From: Xylogone sp. PMI_703
Lineage: Eukaryota; Ascomycota; Leotiomycetes
Length of the DNA: 64,000 nt
Direction: 5' to 3'
NCBI GenBank assembly: GCA_021399445.1
Contig: JAJTUQ010000001.1
Span: 3,162,001 to 3,226,000 of the forward strand
Of this stretch, positions 1 through 11,672 are shown piece after piece. Under the pieces are notes generated by a model. It had not been told where the DNA came from, ran no database searches, and saw only the letters and a list, made by a program, of their open reading frames with translations. The position numbers and the translations under genes were made by a program. Positions within the stretch are counted from its first letter, which is position 1. Each line of letters opens with the position of its first letter.

Positions 1-324
1 TCGCTGTTATTATCGTTTCTTGTCAATTTAGATTCTAGCTTCCATAATTTCCTTACCCACCCATGTCTTCGTATGGGTGAGTTGGAGCGAGGTGAGGTGA
101 GAGGATTGCCCCTCTTAATGCTGCATGCTATTATTGGTTATTGATTCATCCACATAATCGTTTCAGCTCAACCATGTGCGACACCGCCGCGTACGTAGTT
201 CTCGAAATAGAGAGAGCCTATACAAGATATACAACGGCATTTTCTAATCTCGATTTTAGGGCCGGATATTTTTGTCTAACGGACGCAAGATTTAAACTTT
301 GTTGACTTTCCCCACAATTGAACC
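1..324. other. gene-free flank upstream of the PI-PLC gene
   Basis: No coding frame can be supported here. The stretch probably holds the promoter and 5' leader of the gene starting at 325. I see no repeat or RNA gene. Confidence 0.5.
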
Positions 325-2175
325 ATGGCGTGGGTTGCTCGTGGAAAAGACCACAGCGGATTCGTTCAGAACAGCTCTGATGGGCAGAGCTCAACAGCAC
401 CAACAATCGCGGCTCACCGTGGCAACCTCTGGTGTCTCTGGAGTGGTCCAGCTGGCGAAATATTCTATGCTATTGGAGACAACAACAATTTCCAATCTCC
501 ATTGCCTTTTCCTGACAGAGGACTTCCGGTTGTTGCTGATGTACTTGGCACTCTCCATGCCGTAGTACTCAGGCCCGACTCGAATATTACCCATTATATC
601 TACGATGATGTTGAGATGGCTTGGTCGCCTCCTACGATAATAAATCTAGGTGTTGGGTTGCGGATCACCAGCCCCGCATTGGTATCTTTTCATAACAAGA
701 TAGTGCTGGCCTATGTCCAAGATGAAGTCCTGATGTTCTCCATGTGGGATCCTGTATCGTCTAACTGGACACAACCGTTACCCGTGAGTGAAGACAACAA
801 ATTCCGTGGCACACCGGCTCTGTTTATCTTGGATACAGTTTTACATGTCCTGTGCGGTTCAGCTGCAGAGGACAACGTGATTCTCGGTTTTGCGTACGAT
901 TTGGAAGGGAACATATGGAAACCCCGTGATGATGTCAGCGAAGGAAAGGCCGCGAGAGGAGTATCGGCGACATCTTATGGCGATAGTGCATATCTCGCAT
1001 TCCAGGAGAACGGTCCCGACGATGACTCGCACAGTATCTTTATAGCAGAGTATGCTAATGGCACATGGCAACCGCGAGAGGATGTTGATGGACAATCCTC
1101 CGCTGATCCTCCTCAGTTGGCAGTATTGAATGGCAGAATAAACTGCATCTTCAATGCGAATAACGAAACGAAAGATCTTATGTGGTACTCGAGAAATCTG
1201 TTAGATTATGATCTGGATTCCTGGATGAGCAACGTTCCTGATGATACTTTACTGTCTAACATGACCATTCCTGGAACCCATGATACCTGTGCTTTATCAC
1301 ACATACCTTTCGTCCGGACACAGTATCTGACGGTTGATAAACAACTTGAGGCCGGAATTAGATTCCTGGATTTGCGGTGCAGAGTGCACGATGATGGCCA
1401 GCTCTATATGTATCATGGCGGCATTCCACTCAACTTGCCAACGTTTCAGAAGCTAGAATCTGTAATGAACGAGGTCTTTACATTTATGACAAAAGATGGT
1501 AGGACACCGACAGAGACAGTTCTGATATCGATCAATAATGATGATACCTCTGGTGATAAGCCGCATGCGGTTTTCTACAGCGCAGTTAAGGAGCACATCG
1601 AGAATACCCCACGGTATGAGGATGATAGGGAGCGCTGGTTGACTTCGAGGACAACAGTAACGTTGGGCGATGCCCGTGGGAGGGCTGTGTTGCTTCGGCG
1701 TTATCAAACGGATCCTGACTTGGAACCCCCGGCGAGAATTGGGATCGATCTCAGCGGGTGGCTGAATAATAACCCTGATTTCACGCTGTTGACGCCCGAC
1801 GGGGTGAGCATCACCCTGCAAGATAAGTGGCAATACTCGGATATTATCCCGCTAGAAGAGCTGATTGCCAGCAAGCACAACTTCGTCAGTAGTATGCTAA
1901 ACAAAGCTGTTGCGGGGTCTCCTGAGGAGTGGTTCATCAACTTCTCCAGTGCAGTCGGTGACCCCGTTGAGAAAGGGGAGATTGCCGAGGCCCACTGGAT
2001 TGCTGTGGGCGGTCATAGTCACTGGATAGGTAAGTTCATTCCTGGCATGAACATTACCATGCGGAGAAAGTCAGAGTGGGGTACTAAGACGAGGTATGGC
2101 ATTGTGCCTATGGACTATCCCGAGCTGCCCAAGGATAACGATATAATCTCATGTCTTATTGGAACAAACTTGTGA
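325..2175 (+). CDS. propeller/lectin-like N-domain fused to PI-PLC X-domain phosphodiesterase
   Basis: Single-exon gene of 616 aa; the ATG sits in a good context (accATGG). Residues 1 to about 300 contain repeated short units ending in W-Y/F-type motifs and look like a lectin- or sialidase-type beta-propeller. From about residue 305 the protein resembles bacterial-type phosphatidylinositol-specific phospholipase C. The first general-base histidine lies in PGTHDT (about H319), followed by FLDLRCR and the second histidine in MYHGG (about H364). Family members cleave phosphatidylinositol or GPI-type phosphodiester bonds without calcium. No N-terminal signal peptide is visible, so secretion would have to be unconventional. 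The PI-PLC call rests on the two histidine motifs; the propeller assignment is weaker. Confidence 0.82.
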   Translation: MAWVARGKDHSGFVQNSSDGQSSTAPTIAAHRGNLWCLWSGPAGEIFYAIGDNNNFQSPLPFPDRGLPVVADVLGTLHAVVLRPDSNITHYIYDDVEMAWSPPTIINLGVGLRITSPALVSFHNKIVLAYVQDEVLMFSMWDPVSSNWTQPLPVSEDNKFRGTPALFILDTVLHVLCGSAAEDNVILGFAYDLEGNIWKPRDDVSEGKAARGVSATSYGDSAYLAFQENGPDDDSHSIFIAEYANGTWQPREDVDGQSSADPPQLAVLNGRINCIFNANNETKDLMWYSRNLLDYDLDSWMSNVPDDTLLSNMTIPGTHDTCALSHIPFVRTQYLTVDKQLEAGIRFLDLRCRVHDDGQLYMYHGGIPLNLPTFQKLESVMNEVFTFMTKDGRTPTETVLISINNDDTSGDKPHAVFYSAVKEHIENTPRYEDDRERWLTSRTTVTLGDARGRAVLLRRYQTDPDLEPPARIGIDLSGWLNNNPDFTLLTPDGVSITLQDKWQYSDIIPLEELIASKHNFVSSMLNKAVAGSPEEWFINFSSAVGDPVEKGEIAEAHWIAVGGHSHWIGKFIPGMNITMRRKSEWGTKTRYGIVPMDYPELPKDNDIISCLIGTNL

Positions 2176-5059
2176 AACAATGGACACCACAACGTACAGA
2201 ACGAATAACATAGACTAGATATTAAGGCATTATAGCATAATACTCACCATTGTCTTCTTGGAGCCCAGCCCCTCATCCTATAGAAGCTTCTCGTCGAGAA
2301 TATCATTCAATATGCGGAAGTGATCCGGTCTTCTAGACCCAAGAATGCACAACACGTAATTGTCTGATGCATAGTACTGATAATCTGGCCTTGCTCCGAC
2401 CTCGATACGAACACCCGCCGTAGATTGCACAAATCAACAACCGAGATTCAAACCTCTGCGTCTCTGCGTGGGCAGCTCTGCCGTTGCCTGGCAACAAGAA
2501 GCCCAATCTCCGCCACCTTTTTTAATAAGATGTACTCGGGTAAATCATTCAGCGAGGTGATACCGAAGCCATGAATAGCACATAGGGGGCCCCTTTGACA
2601 ATGGAGCACGTGGACATAGTTATACGGTGCCGCGCAATAAATGCCTGAGCAGAAGGCCCATCCAGCAGCGACACTGCAACTGAAAAGCACATATTTTGAT
2701 GGAAAGTATGCAGAGAGTTCCCAACCACATCTAGATATCACGGGAACAGTCACCTGTTCAGACCACATGGAGACATGGAACAACATAGCAATGGTCAAGA
2801 TGTCGGCATGGTGTTCGCCGTTCCCCAATTTCTCTTGCTGAGTGGATATGCCCACCAACACTTGCATTGCCGAGCTTGGAACAGGATCTGAGGATGGGTA
2901 AGATATTGATTAATACCGCGTGCACTCATGGCGGGGAAACTTCCCCGGTTCAGCAATAGATCAGCAGCTTCTAAAGTCGAGGTATCTTGAAGCATCTTTG
3001 CTGCTGCTGCAGTATTCGATCGCGTATGCATGGCTTGTTGTACACAAGTACCGACCCCAAGCCAAGAAACAGCTCGTTCTCCTCCGGAAGCAGAAGAGCT
3101 CCCTGACCTGCCCCTGACCATGAGGGATTGGCACATGTGTCTCAGCAGACTAGCATCTAAGGATAGTAAAGAAACGATAAGCCAAGGAGATCAAGATATA
3201 CTTATATAGCTCGCGCCACAATTGCTCATAACGGATGCGTTGACAACCTTGTCGTCATTGGGTGCTCTTACCTTTTTAAGCCACAGTGGTGGACGAGGTA
3301 CGATCTCCAGTCCATTGATCTTGCCCAACAGCATACATTGGCTTAGCTGTTGCAATGGGCACTACTCTGTACACGTTGAGATGATCTGGTAACTAGGCGT
3401 GGGCATTGATAGGTGGTGAGGAGAAGAAAGGATGTAGTTGAGAGCTCAGCAAGCGATATCACGGGTCGCAGCTTGACCCGAGAACCCGGGCCAGCCTTGC
3501 GGTCCTGATTGAGTAGGTACAATGGCTCTCATACAGTACAAGTACCGGTACCAATACATGCCCGGATGCCTGTCCGCAGCATGACCACTGCAAACACCAC
3601 GACTCCAAACACTCCAACACTCCACGCGCCCTCGTGGATGTTTGTCTGCACTCTCCAACAACGCCGTGCTGCCGTGATCACCAACGGGTTTCATTGCCAG
3701 CTTCCACTCGAGGCATCCTGTGGTGGGAGCTGCCGCGAACCGCGGTGCCATTGGCAGGGAGGACTTGGTAAGGCATGAATGATGTCGACGACGTGTGGTC
3801 GATTGGGCTTCTGCCATGAACCTGAACCAGCAACTGTCAACCACCAAGCTGGCAGCGTTCACGCCCAACGCCCAGTCACCGCCATAGAGCATCCAGCAAG
3901 ACTTGTGAGGTCGCAGCAGCAAGCGCACCAGGGCCGCCTCCTCGAACCATAGACGCTGCCAGGAGTGTCCTGGGCCATGCGGTTGCTGGGACTGTCGATG
4001 ATTTCCCATGCAAGGAGGATGACAGTTAGGGATCATGGACCTCCCGGCGGCTCTGGCTGGCTATTTGAGGAGGAGCCTCCTTGGGCAACAATTTCTCCAC
4101 AGCCCAAAGAATCCTCGATGGTGCCTGATGCCCACCACGATGCGCCACGCTGGTCGCCCAATGAAGAAGGCGAGCGTGCTGCGTGGCTGCTGTTACGAAC
4201 AGGTACTATACAGTAGCGTGGTCATCCTCTCCAGTGTCTCTTCCGTCAAGGCATGTACTCTACCTCAAACCCAATCGTCGTCGCGCGACGCGGCGTGCAG
4301 GGGACGCGCCAGGGCAATGGGGGACGCAAATTCCTCAATCCGCCATTCTTCCCCATTCTTTGCGTCCGCACAATCCACTTGCCGCTCTTGAATACGCTGT
4401 GGTTGATGCTTGAGGGGGCCGGCGGCATTAATCATCCCCAAAGAGACAGCTCACCAAATCGCTGGACGACACAACTGTGGTCCCGGTATCGCCAGCCCCC
4501 AGCAGTGCTGGCCCCCAGTGGCGAATTCCCGTGCACCATCACCCGGAGAGTTATTCTCGGGTCAGTAAGTCGCCTTGCGAACTGGCAGTCGGTGCGCGCT
4601 TTCTCCCTATGGCCTAGGCTTCCTGTTGCAGTTGTTGGCAGGTGGAGATGGAAATCTTGCCGTTCGTGGCCCCCAGCCGAGAGCGAGCGTGCTATATAGC
4701 TTCTGGAAGACCAGCTGGCTACGCATCCGAGGTCCATAAATTAACATTAGCTTTCACGCTCAGGTCCCGAGCAGCAAAGCAGAAAAGCGTCGTGGTCGAC
4801 AGCAAGTGAAGAGAGCTGCATCTTTGGTCACCGGATTTGCCCTCACCGCCTCTCTCTGTCAAGCCAGCAGGTACCCTTTGAGACCGAGTCTTTTTGCCGT
4901 GGGACGCCCAGGATTCTATTTACTGGTACTTGTTCCTCAAGTACATTCGACGTAGCTTCCTTTGGAAACTGAAGAGAAAAGGTCACTCTCCAAATTTCAT
5001 ATTGTTCATATAGTTCCCCAGGCTTCCCTTTCCACGGAGTGGTTTTTTTTGCCGGCATC
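2176..5059. other. 2.9-kb gene-free region upstream of the 5060 gene
   Basis: Open frames exist on both strands (for example 3446-4036 minus and 4253-4699 plus), but they overlap each other, lack family-like composition and show no splice logic, so I do not call genes. The part from about 3430 to 5000 is more GC-rich than typical intergenic DNA here and could be a long promoter or 5' leader for the gene at 5060. One copy of a diverged dispersed repeat lies at 3137-3188. Confidence 0.5.
3137..3188 (+). repeat. dispersed repeat, copy 1 (partner at 16194-16245)
   Basis: About 44 of 52 positions match 16194-16245 in the same orientation without gaps. Most differences are transitions (C/T, G/A). 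Both copies start GTGTCTCAGCAGACT. Similarity fades downstream. Confidence 0.55.
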
Positions 5060-6214
5060 ATGATGGCTGCCAGAGGAAATGTCCAGCCGGACTATGGTTT
5101 CAGGCGCTCCAGCACACAGCTGTTTCCCGAATACTCTAAGAGGTATGGAAACAGAATTGGTCCTGATTGCGGAAAGAAACGGCGAACTGACTACACTCAA
5201 AGTCCGGTGTACACGGACATCAGCCGCCCGGCATACGACGCATCTTATTATTCAGTATCTAGGTGAGAAATTACATGAACCCCGAGACTCGAGGGATGCA
5301 GACTGAATGGTGATCTTTGAAGCGCACCTTATTCACCAAATCTGACAATTACCGGTTTCAGTCAGCCGATAACCATGCCAACTTCTTCAAGACCACCTCT
5401 TAGCCGGCAAGAGCCGGCCTATGCTAACACCTTTCACGCCGGTCCACCGCCAGTTGGGTATGGGGCTGGGTCGCTCTATAATTCCTTTGCCAGTCAAACC
5501 TCAGCCTGGGAGTCTCAACGAAGAGCCTCGCCCGAGGATTATGATGATTGCTGTGCGTCTCCTAGCTCTATGGACTATCAGGTCGAGACTTCAAGCCGGT
5601 CATCTGAGAAGTCTAAGCCGGAAAGGAAACACCGCTCTCAGCAGAGGCGGCCATCTAACAGAGATGAGTTCGATGGTCCTCATCAATACTTGAAACGACC
5701 ACCCCCAGAGTATATTGCCCTTCAAGAAAGGGATCTACCCCATCTCCCCACAAACTTGGTCGTTCAAGAGCAGGACAGTGTCCTAACTCAAGTTAATGAT
5801 CGTTTATCTCAGTGTGCTTTTGACTTCGTGGCGAAGTATCAGTTTCCTATTGTGATTGAGTCTTCCAAGCGCCTTGTTGAACGACCGCAGGATCGGGAAT
5901 GGACCGAATGGGTATACCTCCTAAAGCGCCTGGCCACCAAGAGACGTATTCCAGCCAGGGTCCTGTACAATGGTCAGATTAAGCAGTTTGTGACGATCTT
6001 GGAGAACTCCCTCGAGATGCGTCACGCCGCAAAACATCAATCGCGTCCTCTCAAGGACGACAGAAACATCCTGCAGCTAATATCCGCTGGCATACAGGTA
6101 GCTAAACTATTGAAGGATGCCGAGGCCATGTCATATATGGATCAGTTATACATCGCGACCGAGCGCAAGATCCAAGAGCGCAGTAGCAGCAACAACCGTT
6201 ATCGCTCCGGTTGA
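5060..6214 (+). CDS. unrecognised two-exon protein, disordered N-half, helical C-half
   Basis: Two exons, 5060-5262 and 5362-6214, encode 351 aa. The intron (5263-5361) starts GTGAGA and ends TTTCAG; the join restores frame through a split Ser codon. Two ATGs occur in tandem at 5060 and 5063. Residues 1 to about 200 are rich in Ser, Pro, Tyr and Arg and look disordered, with a basic stretch KPERKHRSQQRR. The C-terminal 150 residues are compact and mostly helical, with conserved-looking motifs EWTEWVYLLKRLATKRR and LEMRHAAKHQSRPLKDDRN. I do not recognise the family. The long upstream gene-free region hints at a regulated gene, which is inference. Confidence 0.75.
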
Positions 6215-8684
6215 GGGCCCTCATATGCAACTTTACGTTTTACGTTTGTTTCTTATTCATAACGTTTTCCCGGAATGTTGATCCCTTTTATTCTGTCGAT
6301 CTAGTCTCTGGTAGCAAAATCGTTGTTTCTTCGTTTGAGCTTCTTTGTTCCGGACTTATCCTGAGGTTGGGTATATTTGACTTTTTCCGCTTCCGCCAGT
6401 ATGGTCTTCGGGATCCTGGGTTGATCTACTGCTTCCATAAGCAGTAGCGTTCGCAGAGAGTGATTGGAACTCTGCGAATAATAGGATTGGAGATATGGAT
6501 GGTATGTTACCGCATGCGCTCCACTCAAGGGATCCGATATGGAAATTATCACAACATCAGCTTACAAAGCTCGCCGGGTCAAAAGATTGGAATATATATG
6601 TTATTAGCAGCTGGAATTGTTGTAGTAGAGACTCTGGTACACCTGACGCTTACGCTGGATGTTTCTCAGCTGCACCGGAGGAATTCACGTTTAGTGTTCT
6701 TCATAGTTCGGCGGCTACTTCTTTTCGATTTATCTTATTGTAGCTTCATTGCCGAACTTTTGATACCACATGTACTTGGGCGGAGCCACTTATTATGTTT
6801 ATGGGGATAGAAGGAAATGGAAATACTGCAAAAAACGAGAAACGCATGTACGAGGCAGGCCAGTGTATTTTTTTTACGTTTTAAATCCGGTTCTGTCTGA
6901 AGTACAGGAACACCATTTTGCAGCTACTGATGTGAGATATGAGATGTGCGATGATATGATGATATGATGATAGAAGAGGGTGTTACCGTGTTGGGTCGAT
7001 AGCAATTGTCTAGAAAGGAACATTGTAAGTGAATAGCAATTGAACAGATAATCCACATTACAGCGTCACAGTTCATACGTGTTGAAAGCAGAGATTCAAC
7101 TTGAAGTCTTACTAGCTACAGTGATTTAGGGGCCATGCATGCCAACTAAATAAATTGCTGTCTTATCATCTCTACAGGAATATGCTTTGCAACCAAGGAT
7201 GCTCGGCATTGCATGTTCCAACCTACTCAGATGCAAGGAAGTGGTGCTCACATTTCGTGTTTCACGGAGGATTTAATTCCATGCAAACTACGATATAACT
7301 ATGTTCTAATGCAATACGGAGATGTGTTGAGTAGACGGCAGCTTTTTCTAAAGTAGCTCAAAGGTGGCTGAAGATAGAGAGCAGGTCTGTCTCAAGACAT
7401 CGACTGAGAGTTCTAGATTCTTTGAATTCTAAATGCTATTAAGAGTTCTGTAGATACAAACGACAAAACTAGGGAGAGAAGAGAATAAGTGTTTGTCCTG
7501 ATTAGTCCTCCTGGCGCATTGTTTCGACGTCAGCAGGGTGGACTGGACCGGCTGTCTAGGCCGTTGCTTCTATATTCCACTGAACGATAAATATAAGTTG
7601 ACGCTCCGGTGCATGGAGAGGCATAGGAGGTAGGCAATATGTGGTTCATTTCAATTCTTTTCCTCCTTTCTCTTTGCTTTCGCTCCCTTCCTCGCATTTC
7701 ATCCGAAACAAGTACCAGAGAGATGGGACTACTGATTTGGCTACCCACTCAGGGAGATGTATGGCATAATTTCCCTTTTACTTGACCTTTGGGTGACGCC
7801 GAAGCGTAAGTCACCGTTTCCTTTTCCGAACGCAAGCTCGCTATCTGGATGTCTTTAGGCAGTCTCATAGATAGCGAACGCTTGCATTGATCTAGGTTTG
7901 TGGTACAGTCTTCTCAAATTTGAGAGTTGAGGTATCAACCTGTCTAATGTTGTAAAGAGAGTGGATGCGAAGAAATTTCGTGAGGTTATAGGTTCTGCTT
8001 AGTCATTATCGCACTAGCAAGGGTGCGACGCTTTTTAACGAAGTAGGAAACCTCAAAATTTGTTCTTCTTTCTCTATCACACATTTTACTTTGCACGGTT
8101 AATCAAGGCCTAGATCCCAATCACCAACTGGCTAGACTTCATATTTACGTGCTAGAGTGATTATATTGAGCGGGATTTTCCATGTGGAGGGCTCAGATTC
8201 CTCGCACGTGGCTTCCTGTGAATATGACAACTTCTTTTGTAGAGAATAGTTTGATCTGACAGTAACATCTTATCCAATTGGTCTCTATGTTCGTAAAAGT
8301 AGCAACTGTCCATGTCATCCTGAGATGAGAAGCTACACCACTCTGGAGTTTCTGCGACCTTATTCCAGAGAGACGCTCAAGTAGCCACAGGTACAGAGGT
8401 ACATGACGCAATAAATATATGCCGGAGCCGAGCTGAACCTCGTATCGGGGCTTTAGCAAGGTGTTTCCATGCATGAGCATGTCTGGCCCCAACAATTTGC
8501 ATGTGAACTGAACAGCCAACTCGTGTGCCACCGGCCTCTTGCTTTCAATCATGGACCTAGATCTCTTCACATTCAATTAGTATATTTGTGTATTTACGAA
8601 ATACCGGCGCCTGCAGTGCTTCAGCTGGCGCAAAGGAAATGAACCATCGTGAGCAGTGGTCCTGCCCCACGGCCAGTGTCCGCC
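6215..8684. other. 2.5-kb gene-free region
   Basis: No frame on either strand looks coding; the longest (8193-8576 minus) has no ATG at its open end and no family resemblance. A short GATATGATGAT-type simple repeat lies at 6951-6973. The end of the region is the promoter and leader of the gene at 8685. Confidence 0.45.
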
Positions 8685-11418
8685 ATGCCGGGGTTTCTCG
8701 AACCACCAGCACAACATCAGTCGCATGCTCAAACTCTGCGAGAAGAGCCTCTTAGACGTCTCTCGAGATCCCCTCACCCATACCACCGTCAGCATTTCGA
8801 GATACCTTATGCTTCAGAGCGATTACTTGCTGATAGGCGTCCGGCATTTTTGCCAAGAACTGGACAAACCAGCAGCGATGGTGATAGAGAAGGAAGCCCA
8901 CAATATCAATCCGACAGATATCGAGAGTCAACAAATAGTGACAGCGGGACAGAGGCTGACGATGAGCAATTTCTCAAGAGGTTACCCGCCCCGCGGCGTC
9001 GCCCCCACAAAGGACTCAGAGGAGAAGATGGAAGGCTTTCTGGAGCTTCCACTCCGGCTATCTTAGATGAGGAGCTTCCAAAGTCATTGCAGGGTCTACC
9101 CAAAGCTTCTCAATTATCCTTGTCTCTACAGGAAGTAGAAAGCGGCAAGGCCGCAGCGAAACTTCGGCAGAAACGGAGACTTGAAATCGCAAGGAGGTCG
9201 ACTGAGACTGGACTACTACTATTCGTAGGTTCAATATTAGTATCGGAAGATGATGTGAAGAGGGTTATACAACTATGGAGTCGAGGTGGGTGTTGCAGTA
9301 TGAACTCTTTTTTGACAGATGCTGATCTTTATAGAATTGGCCTACCAGTTTCTCGTCATATCTGCCTTACTTGTGCTATATCCTTTGCGTCTGATTTTCT
9401 CCTTGAGTACTGGTGGCAACTCCCCTAAACGAGTCTCATTATATATTCCGGTCTCTTTTGATCCAGCTCCATTGCTTTATCCTCCGGCTATCACAATGTT
9501 CGTTTCGATGTTACTATCCATTGACAAGCCGGCTACGCTCTTGGCAAGCATTATTCTATCGATCTCATCCCTTCCAGAGCAATTGATACCATCCTTCGGA
9601 GATACTGGGGGTTCCAGCATAGTACACTGGTGCATATCATGCGTACCACTCATGGCAAACGTGCAGGTGGAAAACGTTAATTATTCTAAAGCCACCAACT
9701 ACGCTTCAAACCCCGAGATCCTGGTTTTATTACACCCGATGCACGAAGCCCTCTGTGCCACTCTACATTACCTAACAACCACAAGTCTTCTGCCTGCAGA
9801 GCTGCAGTTGTTATCGGTTGCACTGATCCATCTGCTGCTTTTTGCCTCATCACCGCAGGCAGTTATCCTTGCAGTTATCCTTTGGGTTGGTGGACTTGGT
9901 GTATTTATCACTTGTGGACATGTCCTCAGGTGGGGAGTCATTTTGGCTAGGGTCCCAAAGTGGCGATTCAAACAGGAGATCCCTTCGAGAACATACACAG
10001 GCTTGTTTCCATTTTGGCCTTTCAACCGTGTAAGATCTTCAACAAGGAATAGTTTCCTGGATAATTCTAGCGATGATAGTGATTCAAGACCTCTAATTAC
10101 CTCTAAATCGAGATCGAAGACTATGAAAATCAAGACCCAAGATCGCAACGCCCCGAATGGTGTTGATTCATACGTGGGAGATAAGATTTCAGATATTGAT
10201 ACAACTTCCAAAGATCGTCCCGGAGCTTCTTTGGGAATAGAAAGAAGGCATACGTTTTCTGGACCTTCATCACATTCAAAGAGGGAGAAAACGACATCAA
10301 AAGGCCGCAGAAGGAGGGCGACTTCTGGTTTGTCATCATTTTTCTCCCTTACACAATCACAAGCAAACTTTAGAAAGTGGTTATATGCAGCATTTGTTTA
10401 TGCTTGGGTAGCAATAATAGCCCTAGTTATCATTAGAGAGATAGCTGGAAGATATGCTTTAGGCGGCAATGAACCTGTGGGTTGGGCACTTGGCTATATG
10501 CTTGGAGATATACAAAGATTCAGAATGGAAGTTGTCACTACTAATCTACAGCAATGGATTTGCTTACCACCTCTCTCCGAGCCAGATGGAAAAGAGTCCT
10601 GTTATCTCGGTTGGGTTGAGCATCTGCGACATTCATCTTTTGGAACGGCGAATACTAGACTCATAATTTCTGCATATTGGCTAGGCATCATAATTGTTGG
10701 ATTAGCGGTTGTTTTTCGTCTTTCAGCCATTTATGAAGTCGACACTCGTCGCAAAGTTTTCCATTTTATGATGGTAGCTATGTTTCTCCCAGCGACCTAT
10801 GTTGACCCAACATTTGCAGCGTTCGCACTTATTCTTGTGCTTGCTCTATTCTTACTTCTCGATCTATTCCGAGCATCTCAACTACCACCCTTGTCAAAGC
10901 CACTGGCGTACTTTCTAGCGCCTTACGTCGATGGAAGAGATTTAAGAGGCCCGGTAGTTATCTCTCACATCTTCCTCCTTATTGGTTGCGCCATTCCACT
11001 TTGGTTAAGCCTAGGCACCCTTCCAAGAACCGGTGAAGGCTGTCTTGAAGGCTGGGAAGTTCCTACAAGAGAAGTTAGTATGGTTAGCGGTGTGATATGT
11101 GTTGGATTAGGCGATGCCGCAGCGTCACTTATTGGGCGCCGATATGGAAGACATAAATGGCTCTGGGGCGGCGGGAAAAGCATTGAAGGTAGCGTGGCAT
11201 TTGCTACGGCCGTGGGACTGGCGTTATTACTTGCTAAAGCTTGGCTTAGAATTGGCAGGTGGCCTGCCAATAATAATGATGCATGGATTATGACCACTGG
11301 GAAGGCGGGTATCGCGGCCACGATGGCCAGCATGACGGAGGCTGTTCTGACTGGGGGTAATGATAATGTCGTTGTTCCGATTGTGCTGTGGCTTTGTGTT
11401 AAAGGTTTAGATTTATAG
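8685..11418 (+). CDS. SEC59: dolichol kinase
   Basis: Exons 8685-9285 and 9335-11418 give 894 aa. The 49-nt intron starts GTGGGT and ends TTATAG, with CTGAT before the acceptor, and the frame is restored (WSR then ELAYQF). ATG 8685 is the first in-frame start after a stop at 8640. The enzyme phosphorylates dolichol with CTP at the ER, supplying dolichyl phosphate for N-glycosylation, O-mannosylation and GPI anchors. The C-terminal 400 residues are multi-spanning and carry the family signature: TRRKVFHF, a hydrophobic block ending LLDLFRASQLPP, and near residues 790-820 GLGDAAASLIGRRYG followed by GGGKSIEGS. The first 200 residues are hydrophilic and probably disordered, so the protein is longer than the roughly 500-aa yeast enzyme. 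It converges on VHC1, 254 bp away. Confidence 0.9.
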
Positions 11419-11672
11419 ACATCCATAAAAGTTAACCTCGTTTATAGAGAGATTTTTGTATATACCCGCGATACCCCATATTTCTTGCATGTAAAGGATA
11501 TTTAAAAGAGTGTTAAGAAAAAAATGATTTGCGTTCTGGATATATCATAACTAAGTGGGTTGCTACTTTCGGGGTATATCTAGCTTCATTTGCCCTAAGA
11601 TGCAAAACTCCGTGTCAAATGCTCAATCTGGTCTGTATATGCTCCGTAACCTGTATGCAATCTACTATTGCT

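Noticed and set aside
3446..4036. 196-codon minus-strand ORF
   Set aside because: Overlaps open frames on the other strand, composition is odd (many Trp, Cys, His) and no domain or splice pattern supports it.
4253..4699. 148-codon plus-strand ORF
   Set aside because: Overlaps other frames in a GC-richer promoter-like region; no ATG-supported family match.
8193..8576. 127-codon minus ORF upstream of SEC59
   Set aside because: The open end is not an ATG and the sequence resembles no protein family.
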